A stretch of 64,000 nt of DNA, taken from Madurella fahalii (Eukaryota; Ascomycota; Sordariomycetes; Sordariales). The notes beneath the pieces were generated by a model. That model searched no databases. It was given only the letters and a program-made list of their open reading frames with translations, and had not been told where the DNA came from. The stretch spans positions 1,736,001-1,800,000 of the forward strand of contig CM056880.1 in NCBI GenBank assembly GCA_029876055.1, in the 5' to 3' direction. Numbering within the stretch: position 1 is the first letter of the stretch; every line of letters begins with the position of its first letter. A program made the position numbers and the translations under genes. Below, piece after piece: positions 34,135 through 45,928 of the stretch.

Positions 34135-35259
34135 TCAATCCATCGCCTCCATTCCCCCACCCCCCTTCCCCGCCGCCGCCGCCGCCTCCGCCGCCTCCTC
34201 CTCGGTCACGTAGATCCCCACCAAACAAGCCGCCAGCATCCCTTCGTAGTTCACCCACGGATGGATCTCGCCAAACAGCCGCGTCCCGTCCCTCCCGGCG
34301 CCGCGCAGCAACTCGGGCTCGCCGCCGGGGTGGAAGGGCAGGTAGGGCGTGATGTTGTAGACCTTGCCGCCCAGCACCGTCCACGCGTCCTTGCCCTTCC
34401 GCCCCGTCTGCCTCTTGAGCATCGACGGCGTGACCCGCAGGTAAGGGGACCCGGGGCCAAGCCCGCGGAGGTCGGCTGTGGGGTGGCCCGACAGGCGCGC
34501 CCAGTCCAGCGGGGAGTGGCCCGGCGTGAGGACCACTTGTCGCGAGGGCTTGGCCGGCTTGGACGAGTGGGTGGGTGGCGGGGCGAGGGTGGAGCAGCCT
34601 GGTTGTTGTTGCTGCGGTTGTTGCTGTTGCTGTTGCTGCTGGCCGCGCGGCGGGATGGGGAGGTTGCGGTTGCGGGGGGCAGCGAGGGAGGAAGAGGCGG
34701 AGGAGGGGGAGGAGGAGGGGGCGGGGCTGAGGGTGGTGCTGGGAACGCGGAGGGAAGGCGTGGGCCGCGACGGAGGGGGCATGAGGGAGGATGCTGAGGC
34801 CGATGCTGGGGCGGGGTTGGACATTGTGGTCTCGGGAGAGTCTAGTATTAGCGTCGGCACTGGGATAGTGAGTGTGGCTGCCGAGGCCTTGGGTGTGCTC
34901 TGTGAATCGGTGCTCTGAGAGCCAAGGCTGGCAGCGTCAACTTCGGCGTCATGGTGCCGGATCACCGGAGGCGGTGGAGGAGGCGGCATGGCGATTCGGT
35001 CTGTCGTCTGCCGGCTCGCCGGTGCCGTTCGCTCTTTGCGGGTTTCCGATCCATTATGGCTGCTTCCAAGCTCCTCTCTCGTGCTGCTTCTTTGATCGGC
35101 GGGGTGATGATCTGTGTCTCGGTCTCGCACAGTCTCTTCAGCTGACGACCCCAGCGGGGCCCGCGAGAAAGCCCCGAGTATAGAGGAGAACCACGCCGGT
35201 CTCCGCATGCAGAACAGAATGACAGATGCGAGGATGAGCGAGAGGCCCAGTAGCGCCAT
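34135..35259 (-). CDS. Cytochrome b5-fold heme/steroid-binding protein, N-terminal anchor
   Basis: Single exon of 374 aa from the ATG at 35259 (MALLGLSLILASVILFCMRR); the longer frame starts at GTG. Residues 1-18 form a hydrophobic anchor. The middle (about 60-270) is a disordered Pro/Ser/Gln-rich region with a Gln-rich run encoded by CAG/CAA repeats (around 34609-34643). The C-terminal ~100 residues form a cytochrome b5-like domain: WTVLGGKVYNITPYLPFHPGGE holds the first heme-ligand histidine (HPGG), and FGEIHPWVNYE carries the second histidine candidate. Probably an ER-membrane hemoprotein; the partner is unknown. It is convergent with NBS1. Confidence 0.82.
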   Translation of the reverse strand: MALLGLSLILASVILFCMRRPAWFSSILGAFSRAPLGSSAEETVRDRDTDHHPADQRSSTREELGSSHNGSETRKERTAPASRQTTDRIAMPPPPPPPVIRHHDAEVDAASLGSQSTDSQSTPKASAATLTIPVPTLILDSPETTMSNPAPASASASSLMPPPSRPTPSLRVPSTTLSPAPSSSPSSASSSLAAPRNRNLPIPPRGQQQQQQQQPQQQQPGCSTLAPPPTHSSKPAKPSRQVVLTPGHSPLDWARLSGHPTADLRGLGPGSPYLRVTPSMLKRQTGRKGKDAWTVLGGKVYNITPYLPFHPGGEPELLRGAGRDGTRLFGEIHPWVNYEGMLAACLVGIYVTEEEAAEAAAAAGKGGGGMEAMD

Positions 35260-36131
35260 CCTCGGGCGCACTCGGTGACTTGGACGGCTTTGCGTGCTGA
35301 TAATCGTATGGATGTTTGGGTACAGGACGGAGACTTCGGGTGACGGCCCGAGCGTCTACAGTGGATCCTGTCAACGAGGCAGTGCGGACCACGGAGGGGG
35401 TAAACGCTACTGTATCTAGGGTTAACTAAGGTATAACTGATGCTGTCCTGTACTGTACTAAAAAGCTACGCGGGTACGTCGAAATTTCTAGCCATTGGCG
35501 TTTAAAATAAAAAGAATATATAAAAAAGAAAAAGGAAAAATGCTGACTGTTAGACTTGGCACGAGTCTATCTCGCTCTCGCTCTCTCTTTTTTTTTTTTT
35601 TTTTTATCTTAATTTTTCTATTTGTTTCGTTTCGTCGGCGGATTTCCTCCGAGCAGCCCCGTGTCGACGTTGTTTGGTTATAACGGAAGCGGGGTGGCAT
35701 GTGGACTCGGCAAGCAGGGGATCCCCTTGCAGCGGTACCCAGAGCCCGTCTGGCCAGGCGTGGTGGGGTATGTCTGCAGGTTAACGCATGAAGTAAACAA
35801 TCCATTGAGTTGAATGACGAATCGCGGCCGGGAGTGGTTAAGAGCGGTCAGAGTGTTGCGTTAGGGTTGTTTACCTTGCACAGCAATGGATCCGGTGCGT
35901 TGGGCACTCTAAAGTCTGCATTGGGCTCGAGTGCTCGCACCGAACGCTGCACAGCTGTTTAATTGTGAATATTCAGAGCTCAATCTTCTGCGGTGGCTAA
36001 TCCTACTGTTAATGTTATTTTGCTCGGCGTTCTCGACCAGTCAGAGCGGGCCAATAAACGGAATCACTCTCAGGGTCCGGCCTGGCGAAATCGCGCCTCT
36101 GATTGATTTCCCCATCGTGGCCCACGACGCA
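35260..36131. other. Divergent promoter region
   Basis: About 0.9 kb between the cytochrome b5-like gene and the coiled-coil gene. It contains an AT-rich segment and a T19 tract (about 35588-35606). The open frame of the right-hand gene extends upstream through 35931-36131 but without an ATG at its 5' end; an alternative ATG lies at 36012. Confidence 0.4.
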
Positions 36132-38480
36132 ATGCCACCACTCGCACCAACACCCGCCCCAGAAGCAACTGTTTTGTCGAAGCACCCTTCTGCATCGCGC
36201 GAGTCCGCCGGTGCAGCAAACAATACTCTGCTGCCACCAGTTTCCCTCAGAAAGAAGCCGTCTGCGGGAATTTTGACCACAGGCACGACGGCTTCCGGAA
36301 CGAGAACGGCACACATCACCACCACAGCAACCGCATGCCCAGCAGCAGCAGCAGCAGCAGCAGCAACAGCGTCCCGCCATCCGCTCCGACTGCGCGACCA
36401 AAATGCCGCGCTGGCGTTTCGAGCTGTGAAACCGGGACCCGAAAGTACACCGCGCCTCTCGACGGCCGCCAGAATGCCGCCGTATGAGCGGGCATCCGCC
36501 ACCGGCCACCGGCAGCCCACCGCCGCAAGGGCGGTAAACAAGCCGCCCCTGACCCCCAAGATTGCAACCCGGTCGCAACCACCCCAACACCCGCATGCAA
36601 CTCTCGCAACAACACCTCTCGCGCGACGCCCACCGCCCGAATCAACATTGAGCGCCAATGGCGCCGCCCCGCGCGACAGGGAAGACTTATTGACGTCGCC
36701 CGTGTCGGCCTTCCTCAGCACCAACGTCACACCACGATCCGGCTCGAGGCAAAGTCGCGTCGACAGTGCTAACAGCACCCCGAACGGCACGCCGAATCCG
36801 GACCGACATGACCCCTGGGAGACGCGGTCCAGTGTGGGTATCTCGGCGTCCGGGCCGGACGACACCATGAGGAGGCCCGTGGTGACGTTTAGCTCGCCAT
36901 CGGACGCGGGCGGCGGGGCACGGGCCGACCGAGACTCCAAGTTCTTTTATGCTTCGGACGCGCAAAAACAACCACAACAAGTTGCACAAGCGAAACCGTT
37001 TGCGACGCAGCAGCAGAAGCCCTCGACTTTCTTTTATGCAAACGGAAATACCGTACCGGAACGCCAAGATGCGGCCGTCCCTGGCCCGCTATCGCCCGGA
37101 TTGTCTGCTTCCTCTTCCACCCAGGATAGTTTGATGAGCAAGTTTGTTTACGCCAATGGGGCGCCTGAACTACAACCGCCGGCAAAGATAGGGCCGTCAT
37201 CGAAGAGACTGTCGGGGTCGGTTATCTCGACAGCATCCAGGCTGCCACCAAGCAGACAGGCAAATCCGCCACGGGCTACATCACCTGTTAAAGCCCCCCC
37301 CTCCCTCACGCCCAAAAATTCTACAACTCCTACTGTCCTCTCGCCTCGATCTCCCGTCTCGGCGACAACTCCCCAGGGTGGCAGCCACGCAAGCCACGCA
37401 AGACTGAGCGCCGAGATACCCTCGCGGCCTGCTAGGTCCCACACGCGTACTAAGAGCCTAGCCGGTGCCGAACCGTCTATTGCCGCCGCAAGGCGGATAT
37501 CTTCCCACGGTTCTGTTCCCTCATCCGGGCGCACTTCTCCGTCCAACCCGTCACATCCGCCGCCGGGCACAGAGCCGAGCGACACGGCTTCTTCGGGGTT
37601 TGCATCCCTCCTTCAAGCTGCCGAAGACTTCGCCGAACCGGAAGAGGCCAAGTCCGAGTCGCTGAATAGCCCGACCAAGACGTCGCAGGATGGTCAGGTG
37701 ACGGATCTTGTTGCTAACGCGCGACGAGAGCGCAAGGTTCAGGATCTGGAGATCACGAACGCTAGTCTTGAGGCTATTAACCGCACACTTGAGAGGCAGC
37801 TGAGGAAGCAAACCGCCGAGCTGCGGCGGTACAAGCGGTTGTCTAGATCCGGACGGTTGAGCATAAGCTCAATCGGCAGCCGGATCCCATCTGACTCGCC
37901 GGTAGACGGGGGCGGTTTAGCGAGAGCCGGCATGGGTCTGGACGATTTGAGCGAAGAAGAAAGTGAGATCGAGGCTGAAGATGCCGAGATGGAAGAGCTC
38001 GAGGAGGAAGACGACCTGTCTAGTTCGGAAGCCTCGGGGGAGTCAAGCCTCGAGGTGACGGCGGTGCGTGACACGCGGCATCGCCAGAGAGCCGAGCGAC
38101 GACTCGAGTTGGATATTTCTAAGCACCAGCAGCTGCTCATTGACAGCCAAAAGATCAACCAGAGCCTCAAACGGTGCTTGGGGTGGACCGAGGAGCTGAT
38201 CAAAGAAGGCAAACGTGCTCTCGCGTATCAGGTTCGCGTTAGCGACGTCGAGCTCGGGGGAAGGGTCCTCCCCCCCGAGGAGATCGAACGTCGAGAGGCG
38301 GAAGCAGAGGGCGAGGCAGTGGGAGACGGCATCGAAGTCGTCGACTACCAATACGATTTGCTGTACCAGGACGACTCCCAGCTCGCTGTAGAGCTCGTCG
38401 CCGAGGCCGACACACATCCCTGGAGTAAAGGCCCGCAAGACAGAGATAGCGGGATCGAATTGCCTACAGACGGCGGGTGA
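36132..38480 (+). CDS. Unknown disordered/coiled-coil protein with FFYAN repeats
   Basis: I do not recognise a named family. Single exon, 782 aa from the ATG at 36132 (MPPLAPTPAPEATVL); an in-frame ATG at 36012 would add 40 residues. The N-terminal two thirds is low-complexity, Pro/Ser/Thr/Ala-rich, with a polyalanine run. Three short similar motifs stand out: KFFYASDA, TFFYANGN and KFVYANGA, at roughly residues 270-340. They are spaced 29 and 37 residues apart and look like repeated binding peptides. A likely coiled coil follows (VANARRERKVQDLEITNASL, then EAINRTLERQLRKQTAELRR), then an acidic stretch, a second helical segment and a conserved-looking C-terminus (DYQYDLLYQDDSQLAVELVA). The pattern fits a cytoskeletal or polarity scaffold, but that is inference. 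Confidence 0.75.
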   Translation: MPPLAPTPAPEATVLSKHPSASRESAGAANNTLLPPVSLRKKPSAGILTTGTTASGTRTAHITTTATACPAAAAAAAATASRHPLRLRDQNAALAFRAVKPGPESTPRLSTAARMPPYERASATGHRQPTAARAVNKPPLTPKIATRSQPPQHPHATLATTPLARRPPPESTLSANGAAPRDREDLLTSPVSAFLSTNVTPRSGSRQSRVDSANSTPNGTPNPDRHDPWETRSSVGISASGPDDTMRRPVVTFSSPSDAGGGARADRDSKFFYASDAQKQPQQVAQAKPFATQQQKPSTFFYANGNTVPERQDAAVPGPLSPGLSASSSTQDSLMSKFVYANGAPELQPPAKIGPSSKRLSGSVISTASRLPPSRQANPPRATSPVKAPPSLTPKNSTTPTVLSPRSPVSATTPQGGSHASHARLSAEIPSRPARSHTRTKSLAGAEPSIAAARRISSHGSVPSSGRTSPSNPSHPPPGTEPSDTASSGFASLLQAAEDFAEPEEAKSESLNSPTKTSQDGQVTDLVANARRERKVQDLEITNASLEAINRTLERQLRKQTAELRRYKRLSRSGRLSISSIGSRIPSDSPVDGGGLARAGMGLDDLSEEESEIEAEDAEMEELEEEDDLSSSEASGESSLEVTAVRDTRHRQRAERRLELDISKHQQLLIDSQKINQSLKRCLGWTEELIKEGKRALAYQVRVSDVELGGRVLPPEEIERREAEAEGEAVGDGIEVVDYQYDLLYQDDSQLAVELVAEADTHPWSKGPQDRDSGIELPTDGG

Positions 38481-39436
38481 AAGATGACGCAGTAAAAAAA
38501 CATCCAGAACGACATCAACGCATGGCGATGCGCAAGCTCACCACTCATGGGATTTTTTAGGTATTTTTTTTCCCTCTTAGCACATTATTTCCTTGGTACC
38601 TTGGGCCGGCATTGGGATAGGCGGCAATAGGCGGTGATGGTTTGCATTGCATGGTTGGCGAGGCAATTCGCAGACTATCCAATCGGGGACGCGCCATCCT
38701 CACGTCGCCCATCGTTTTCCTCTTTTTCTTGCTTTACTTCAAGCCGCTCACGCCCTGTCAGGGGGAGTGTATTATTGTTCTCTCATATCCTGTCCGGGAA
38801 ACTCAAGCTAGAACAACCCGCTCGCCGTCGGGGGTTTTTCTTTTTTCCTTTGTCGGAACTCTGTAACACTAGATACCCCAAGCATAGAGGAAGGATTGCG
38901 GACGCGCATGGGGACAGAAGGGGCCCGCGGTCTTGTTGGCTTTCTGGAGTATCTCTGCAAATGAGCTTTTCTCATCATAATATCGCGCACACACACAGCT
39001 TCGATACCCCCCGCAGCTAGTTGAGATCGGATTCTCAGATAGTATTACTACTGTACAAGGCCAATATACGGAAGGGGAATAGTTATAACCCAAAAGAAAC
39101 AGATGGCTTGTGGGGGGGGGGGGTAAAGCATTCACAAAGTTGGATAATCCTATCATCAGGCTGATGAGGTTGTTATTCAAATCAGGCCAGTTCAGTGGAC
39201 CATTAAAACGCTATATTCTAAATCGCGGATGCTGCATAGTAGATTCTAATATATGTACCCTCGTTCCTCCACGACCATCGCTGGGCATAGGGGAATGGCC
39301 CTAGCGCCACTGACGGTTGTGAAAGAGAAACCAAGTTGAGCGAGGAGCGAGCCAACCCGATGCCCCTTCCCGAGTTCCAAACATGATACGCCGTCCATTA
39401 ACCAGACTACAGCAGGTGTTCCCGAGAGTCGTCACT
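38481..39436. other. Gene-free stretch
   Basis: Nearly 1 kb between convergent 3' ends, with a G-run at 39110-39122. Short plus-strand frames around 38640-39020 show no recognisable content. Confidence 0.4.
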
Positions 39437-41235
39437 CTATGAAGACTCGCCCTTCGGAACGTTGGGGGCGTCGTTGGCCGCCGCGGACGCGGCCGTCTGC
39501 CACGCCTTGTCGCTGCTGCCTTTCTCCTTCTTCTCCTTGCCCTTCTTCTTGGACTCCTTCTCCTTCTCCTTCTTCATGGCCGCCTCGGCGACGAGCTGCT
39601 CAAACGCCATGTAATCGCCCTCTTCTTCGGGGCTGCGCTTGGCCTGGAGTTTGTTTCATGCACGAGTTAGTCCGTTTTTCTATATGATCGGAAAGGGGGA
39701 ATAAAATCAGAAACCGGTCTATGGGGCACTCACGTTTGAGCAAACCTGGCCGACGATGATGAGGGCCTCGGCCCTCTCGAGCCTCTTGGCGAGCGGCACC
39801 TTCTTGTCGTTGAGCACGGCGTCGCACACGTCGCGCAGCACGCTCTGGATCTCAAACTTGCTGCCCCGCCAGGCGGCCGTCAGGATCTTGCCCGTCACGC
39901 GCCGCTCGTACTCGGATTTCTTCTCGTCGGTCCAGTCCTCGCCCCCTTGCATCTCGAGGCGCGCCATCTCCTCCATGGTCTGCTGCGCGTCGATGGCGCT
40001 GCTGATGGTGTTCCACGTGTCCTTGACCAGCGTGCCCTTGTCCTTCATGCGGCTCAGGAAGCCGCCGACGCCAAAGAACTTTTGGCTGCGCAGCAGCGTC
40101 GTCGCCTTGGACACGTACGTGGCGCCGATGGCGTGCAGGATGTCGATGCCAAACGACTCCATCTTGAGCTCCTCAACCTCGAGCCGCATCTTCTCCTGGA
40201 ACGCCGCCGTCACGTCCTTGCCCCGGTCCGTCTCAGTCCAGATCGAGATGCGGTCCAGCAGCTTCCGCGCCAGCGTGTCGACGCGCTCCTGCCGGATCCG
40301 CGCCCGCTCCTTCTCGTACGCCGCAAGCTGCTCCTTCTGCTCTTTTGTGAGGCCCGACTTGGACTTCTTGTCTTTGCGCTTCCCCTCCGACCCGGAGGCC
40401 CCATCTTCGTGTGCCATGTCATCTGAGGGCCGGTCCATCAGGGCCGGCCGGAGCGGGATCTGCGTGCGGCCGTTTCGGGGGGTTGATGCGCCAGAGCCGG
40501 GACCCGGAGAGGGAGATTTCGCGTATGGAGGCGGGGGGTCGGCGGCCTCGGTCCGGTAGGTGTTGTAGCCGAACTTCCCAGACTTCTCTGACGGTTCCGT
40601 CTTTTCCTCCTCAACTACGACCGTTGGGGCCGGGGCCGGGGCCGGTTTCTTTTCACTCGACGCCGACCCCGCCGAAGCCTCGCCCCCGGCCGTCTTTAAG
40701 CTCTCCTTAACTGCCTCCTCGGTGCCGGGGAACTCGCCGTCCCTAGGAGACCCTGGCTTGTCGGCGACGCCACCCGCCGCCGCCGCCGCCGCCGCCGCCT
40801 CCTCATCCTCCTCGGCACCGGCCATAGTGATGTCCATGGTAGCCGTCAGGTCCTTCATCAGACTAATCTCGCCGATCCAGTCGATGAAGGCTTCGCCGCC
40901 AAAGATGCTCGTGAAGAACTCGGCCGGGTCGACGAAGCCCTCGGACGGGCGGGCCGATTCCTTTCCAAATTTGTCATAAGCCTTGCGTAGCTCCTCGTCG
41001 GATAGCACTTGGTAAGCCTCGCCAATCTCTTGGAACTTGGCGTGCGCGGAAGGATCGTTGGGGTTCTTGTCTGAGGAGACGAGGAGCATAAGTACCGGCG
41101 AAAAGAGGACGAGATGCGCGCTCACTTACCGGGATGGTGGATAATGGCGAGCTTCCTGTAGGCCTTCTTGATCTCGAGCTCGGTGGCCGTCGGCTTGACG
41201 CCGAGAATGTCGTAGTACGCGGTATCGACCACCAT
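39437..41235 (-). CDS. DnaJ (Hsp40) co-chaperone with DnaJ-X domain
   Basis: Type III J-protein of the yeast CAJ1/DJP1 group, which stimulates Hsp70 and in yeast aids peroxisomal import or plasma-membrane functions. Exons in transcription order are 41130-41235, 39734-41070 and 39437-39643, giving 549 aa. The J domain is residues 6-70 (YYDILGVKPTATELEIKKAY), with the HPD motif at 34-36. The first intron splits the Asp codon of HPD. A low-complexity Ala/Glu/Pro linker (about 110-240) precedes the DnaJ-X domain (LTKEQKEQLAAYEKERARIR to SKFEIQSVLRDVCDAVL). The tail is lysine-rich (MKKEKEKESKKKGKEKKEKG). A glycine-rich GF region and zinc finger are absent, as expected for this class. Confidence 0.92.
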
Positions 41236-41949
41236 GGCGGCAACGCTTGAACTGAAGGGATGCGATGCGCCCGGCAGAGTAGTTCGGTTCGATATAGGTA
41301 AGGCAAAATCTTGCTGATGGTTACGTCTATCGGCAACAGGTTCGATGCCTCCCACGATGCGCCGATGTCAAAGAAACAAAAAAAAAAAAATATGGTTCCG
41401 TGGATGTAGTCTTGCGAGAGCGGGCTGCCTCCCTTGTTGAAAATTACGCCCCGCGCGTGGACAACAAACTGCCTTAGGCTTCTCGTAGGTCCAAAGATTA
41501 TTTGGTCTGCGCGCAAAAACCACTGGGCCTTTCCGCGGCTTCCAGTTCTATTCTAGTCCTGAGTGGATGCCAAAAGCCAGGCAGAGCCCAGCCAAATTAC
41601 GTATGTACCCAGCGACGGAAAACGCCGGCTGCAGCCAGGGGGAGGGGCCCGGGTGCCTGCTCGGCGGGGCAGCTCACCCGTCGCTCCGATTGCAGAGCGA
41701 GAACCGGGCCTTGACGCAGCAATAACCTAAGGTAATAGGGACTGCGGGCACTGCAGAATAGATATCCTAGCATATCCAACCCCCAGGAAGCCAAGCTGGC
41801 AACATGTGCGTCGCCGGTCTCTCATCCGATGCGATACATCTTAATCGTGCAGCAGCTAGTTTCGCTACATTCAACGCCAAACTGTTAATCACCCCATGAG
41901 GTCATGATGCTGCGTGCCATACGGCCATCCACCCCCTGGACCTTTACGA
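41236..41949. other. Promoter of the DnaJ gene
   Basis: 714 bp between the J-protein start and the 3' end of the epimerase/reductase gene. It contains an A13 tract near 41378. No gene is seen. Confidence 0.4.
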
Positions 41950-42926
41950 TTATTGGACACCGGCAGCCTTCATCCGCTCAAAACACCTCCGGTACGCCTC
42001 GTGGATTTCGGGGATTTCGTAGCCGTACTCCTTGAGCTTGGAAACTAGCTTGGACGTATCCAGCTTGCAGTTGCTGCGGCCGGCCTTGATGACCTTGGCC
42101 TGCTCCTCGAGGCTAAAATTCTGCCACTTGAAGGATGGCCGCACAATGTCCCGGAACAGCGAGAGCACCTCGTTGTGCGAGATCGAGCCGGGATTGGTAA
42201 AGTTGTAGATGCCCACCTCGTCGTGCTCGGCTAAGAGGATCGACGCCGGCAGCAGGTCCGTCAGGATCGTGTTGCTGTTTGGTATGTCAACCACGCGCTC
42301 GTACGTCGCAATTTTGGTCACAAAGTTGCGCGGGTGCAGGTCATCCGAGACGGGCATGCGCAACCGCAGGATTAAGCAGTTATTGTAATGCTTGATGATC
42401 TGGCCGCCGCAATCGCGAGCTCGGGTCAGCCAAGTCTGGAGGAGCCGGGCGGCGAAGCGGACAGCGTTACCTCTTCAACATGGGCCTTGGTCATCGAATA
42501 GAAGCTGCCGGAAAAGTTGGCCGGGTCGGTCTCGACGAAGCCCGGCCCGTCCCATGGGTGCACCGCATCGTACTGGTAGATGCAGCCGGTGGCGAACACG
42601 GTACAATGGATGCTCTTGAGGAAGCAGCAGTCGGCCAGGTTCAATGTGCCGATCACGTTGGACCTGATAGTAGCCTCTCTGTTGTCCTCGCACCAGTCAA
42701 CGTTGGGGCGCCCTGTGCAGCCGGCTGCGTTTAGCACGTGTGTGGGCTGGATCCGGTCGAGTTCGGCGACGACGGCCTCGCGGTTTTCCATGCGGATCGT
42801 TGTCGCATGCACCTCCTTGCCCTGCCTCTCTAACAGGGCCTTGAGATGTCCGGCAACCCAACCATCGCCACCCCAGATCAGGAAACGGTTCCTTCTGGTC
42901 CCGTTTGTGTTGCTCGCTGCCATCAT
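41950..42926 (-). CDS. UDP-4-keto-6-deoxyglucose epimerase/reductase (UDP-rhamnose pathway)
   Basis: NAD(P)-dependent short-chain dehydrogenase of the RmlD/NRS-ER type, which makes UDP-rhamnose in plants and has fungal homologues. Two exons, 42471-42926 and 41950-42399 with a 71-bp intron, give 301 aa. The N-terminus shows the nucleotide-binding FLIWGGDGWVAGHL (GxxGxxxG type). The core has THVLNAAGCTGRPNVDWCED and FATGCIYQYD, and the catalytic YxxxK as FYSMTKAHVEE. The C-terminal half carries IYNFTNPGSISHNEVL, characteristic of this enzyme group. The first of two adjacent ATGs was taken as start. The product suggests rhamnose in the cell wall or on glycoconjugates. It is divergent from ERG9. 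Confidence 0.87.
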
Positions 42927-44074
42927 GGGAATCGTTGACTAAGAGTATCGAGTGATGACACCGTGCCGTGCCGGTTTAGCTGCGCCGCATTGATACTTCT
43001 GGCGAACCTTGCGCCGGGAAAGACTCGAGAACAGAAGTCGAGAGAAAAGGAAAAGGGGGGAAAGGACCGACACAATGATGAAGACATGCCGGGAGTAACG
43101 CTCAAGGGGCTGAGGATCGAAAATATGTAAGGTTGTGGTTAAAAGATATTCAACCACCCTCCCCAATGTTGCACCCACAGGCGGCATGGAACACCCAATA
43201 GACGGCGCAAGGCGTTGATAGAACGGGGGAGCTAGCGCAAATCTGCTGCTGCAGATTGGTGTTTGTCGCCCACACCTGTCCGGATCTGTCCGGTCCCCAC
43301 GGCGCTGCCCAGCTCCGCGGTTCCAGAACGGGCTGCTCCTGGCGATGAATAGCGGGGTGTTGCAGCCAGGGTCTGCTCACCCGACGCCTCGCCCGTACAT
43401 ACATCGGTTCCGGTTCTCCTGGGGTAGCGGTCGTGGCCCATGGTCCTGTCAGAATGATACCCCAGCGAACTGGACCCGGATGCTGGGAAACACGCCGCTT
43501 GTTACAGTGTGCGAAGCCGCTGGTCCCTGCCCTGAGTCCTTCCAAAAGAATTAAATTGGGAAGAGACAGGCCTAGCACCCCGGCCGAGCTTCGGATTCAG
43601 CCGTTTCCAGAAGCAGAGAGCGGTTGCGGCTAAAAGCTCTGGCCACCATTGCCATTGGCCAATGGGGGTATGGAATCTGTCCTGGAACGGGGAAACAGTG
43701 GGCCGCCAAGATGCTAATTCGTGCATGGAAAAAGGTACCGAACCAGGGACCGCGTAATTTTTCCGCCTGCGCCAGGAGACGGGATCCCGGGGGAGGACAA
43801 ATTTCTTGTGGAGTCCCGTTGGGACACTTCTCCTCGACCAACCTCCGCATCGTCGCGTACCCGTCAAGAAGTACGGATTTGTAGTTGGCGTGTCCGTTGC
43901 CCGAAGCTCATCAACAGCTGTGGCGGACCCGAATTGCGGCAGGCGCTTCCGACACCAGCCAGACCTTGAAAGTGCAGGCGATTGACAGCCGCGTCGTGTC
44001 TCACCGACAGCGACCCCTTTCTTAGTGCCTTGTACGCGCATTTGGGCGTCACCTGCCATTCAAAACCCACGAAA
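42927..44074. other. Divergent promoter region (epimerase/reductase and erg9)
   Basis: 1.15 kb between two head-to-head genes. I see no gene and could not identify a convincing sterol-response element by eye. Confidence 0.4.
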
Positions 44075-45705
44075 ATGGGCGCTGCTCAGAAAGCCATCTA
44101 CTTCCTCTTCCACCCGAATCAGCTCCGGTCCATCATACAGTGGTTTGTGTCCCTTTGCCCGCCCGTTAGCCACGGCCCCTAATCATTTGCTTTCTAGGAA
44201 GGTATGGCACGACCCCGTCCACCGACGCGACCTCTCCAAGGAGACGCCGACAGAGAGGGCATGCTTCAAATACCTGGAGCTGACGTCGCGGTCATTCGCC
44301 GCCGTCATCCAAGAACTCAACCCCGAGCTCTTGATGCCGATATGCGTCTTCTATCTGGTGCTGCGCGGCCTGGACACGATTGAGGACGACATGACGCTCG
44401 ACATCAAGGAGAAGGAGCCGTTGCTGCGGAAATTCCACGAACTCATGGAGCAGGACGGGTGGACCTTTGACAAGAACGGCCCCAACGAGAAGGACCGCGA
44501 GCTCCTCGTCCACTTCGACGACGTCATTGTCGAGCTGAAGAAGGTGAAGAAGCCCTACTATGCCATCATCAAGGATATCACTGTGAAAATGGGCAACGGC
44601 ATGGCCGACTACGCTGTGAACGCCGAGTTCAATGCCAACGGCGTCGACACGATCGAAGAGTACGAGCTGTACTGCCACTACGTGGCTGGTCTCGTGGGCG
44701 AGGGCCTGACGCGCCTCTTCGTCGAGAGCCAGCTGGCCAACCCGCAGCTGCTGGTGCGCATGGACTTGACCGAGAGCATGGGCCAGTTCCTGCAGAAGAC
44801 CAACATCATCCGTGATGTGCATGAAGACTGGGTTGACAAGCGCCGATTCTGGCCCAAGGAGATCTGGAGCAAGTATGTCGACAACTGGGACGACCTCTTC
44901 GCGCTCCAGAACCGCGAGAAGGCTCTCCAATGCAGCTCGCACATGGTGTTGAATGCCCTCAAGCACGCCGACGAGTGCCTCTTTTACATGGCTGGGATCC
45001 GCGACCAGAGCGTCTTCAACTTTGTTGCCATTCCACAGAGCATGGCCATCGCGACGCTGGAACTGTGTTTCCGCAATCCGGCCATGTTCGAGAGGAACAT
45101 CAAGATCACCAAGGGCGATGCTTGCCAGTTGATGCTGGAGTCGACGCAGAACCTGCGGGTGGTGTGCGAGGTCTTCCGGCGGTACGTGAGGAGGATACAC
45201 AAGAAGAACGATCCCAGAGATCCAAACTACTTGGCCATCAGCGCGCAATGCGGAAAGGTATTGTTGCCTTTTATTCACATTTTTTTTGGTTCTATTTTCT
45301 TAGCTGCTGACACGTGCATCAGATCGAGCAATTCATTGAGTCCATCTTCCCCACCCAAGATCCCAAGAAGATCGCCGCCGAGAAGCAGGCTGCCCAGGCC
45401 CAAGAGCCCCAGATGGAGACTTTGGAGGCGTTCTACCTGGTCCTCGCTGCCGTGTCAACTCTCGTACTTATCGGGGTGCTCATGGTACGTACCCCTTCTT
45501 CGGGATAACTGTTTTTTCCGGCCCATGGGTGGAGATGCGACATGGCCCGGGCCACGGCTCCATTCATTTTTACTGACTCCAATCGCAGATGGGAATTGCT
45601 TGGCTAATGGGCGCTCGCTTCGACAAATTCTTCCACGACCTCGACCAAAAGCTTGGTGGTAGCGTCAGGACGACACCGCTACCGGTCGCACACGAAGAGT
45701 TGTGA
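44075..45705 (+). CDS. erg9: Squalene synthase
   Basis: Farnesyl-diphosphate farnesyltransferase: condenses two FPP to squalene, the committed step to ergosterol, on the ER membrane. Exons are 44075-44142, 44198-45257, 45323-45484 and 45589-45705, giving 468 aa. The start MGAAQKAIYFLFHPNQLRSI is typical of the family. Both Asp-rich metal sites are visible: VLRGLDTIEDDMTL and the second TNIIRDVHEDWVDKRRFWP. Also present are YCHYVAGLVGEGLTRLF and the conserved KALQCSSHMVLNALKH region. The last two exons encode a C-terminal membrane anchor (FYLVLAAVSTLVLIGVLM, then MGIAWLMG). All introns have canonical ends (54-104 bp). Confidence 0.97.
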
Positions 45706-45928
45706 AAAAAGGACGAGACTCATGCGAGCAAGCACATTTGGTTCACGCATTTATATTCCTACCTAATGACATACCCTTGATGCAGTTGTCATGTACACTG
45801 TTACGAGCGACGGGCGGGCGTCGCGTTCTGGGCGTCTCTGGATTTACTTCGGGTCCCGGTCAAGCACCTAATACTAACGATGCTAGTAATATACGCATGC
45901 TTGACCCTTCTCTTTTTTGAGGCGCGTA

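Noticed and set aside
36041..36940. 299-codon minus-strand frame
   Set aside because: Shadow of the low-complexity coiled-coil gene; no domain and Cys/Arg-rich shadow composition.
39756..40559. 267-codon plus-strand frame
   Set aside because: Antisense to the DnaJ-X domain.
44292..45278. 328-codon minus-strand frame
   Set aside because: Antisense shadow of the main squalene synthase exon.
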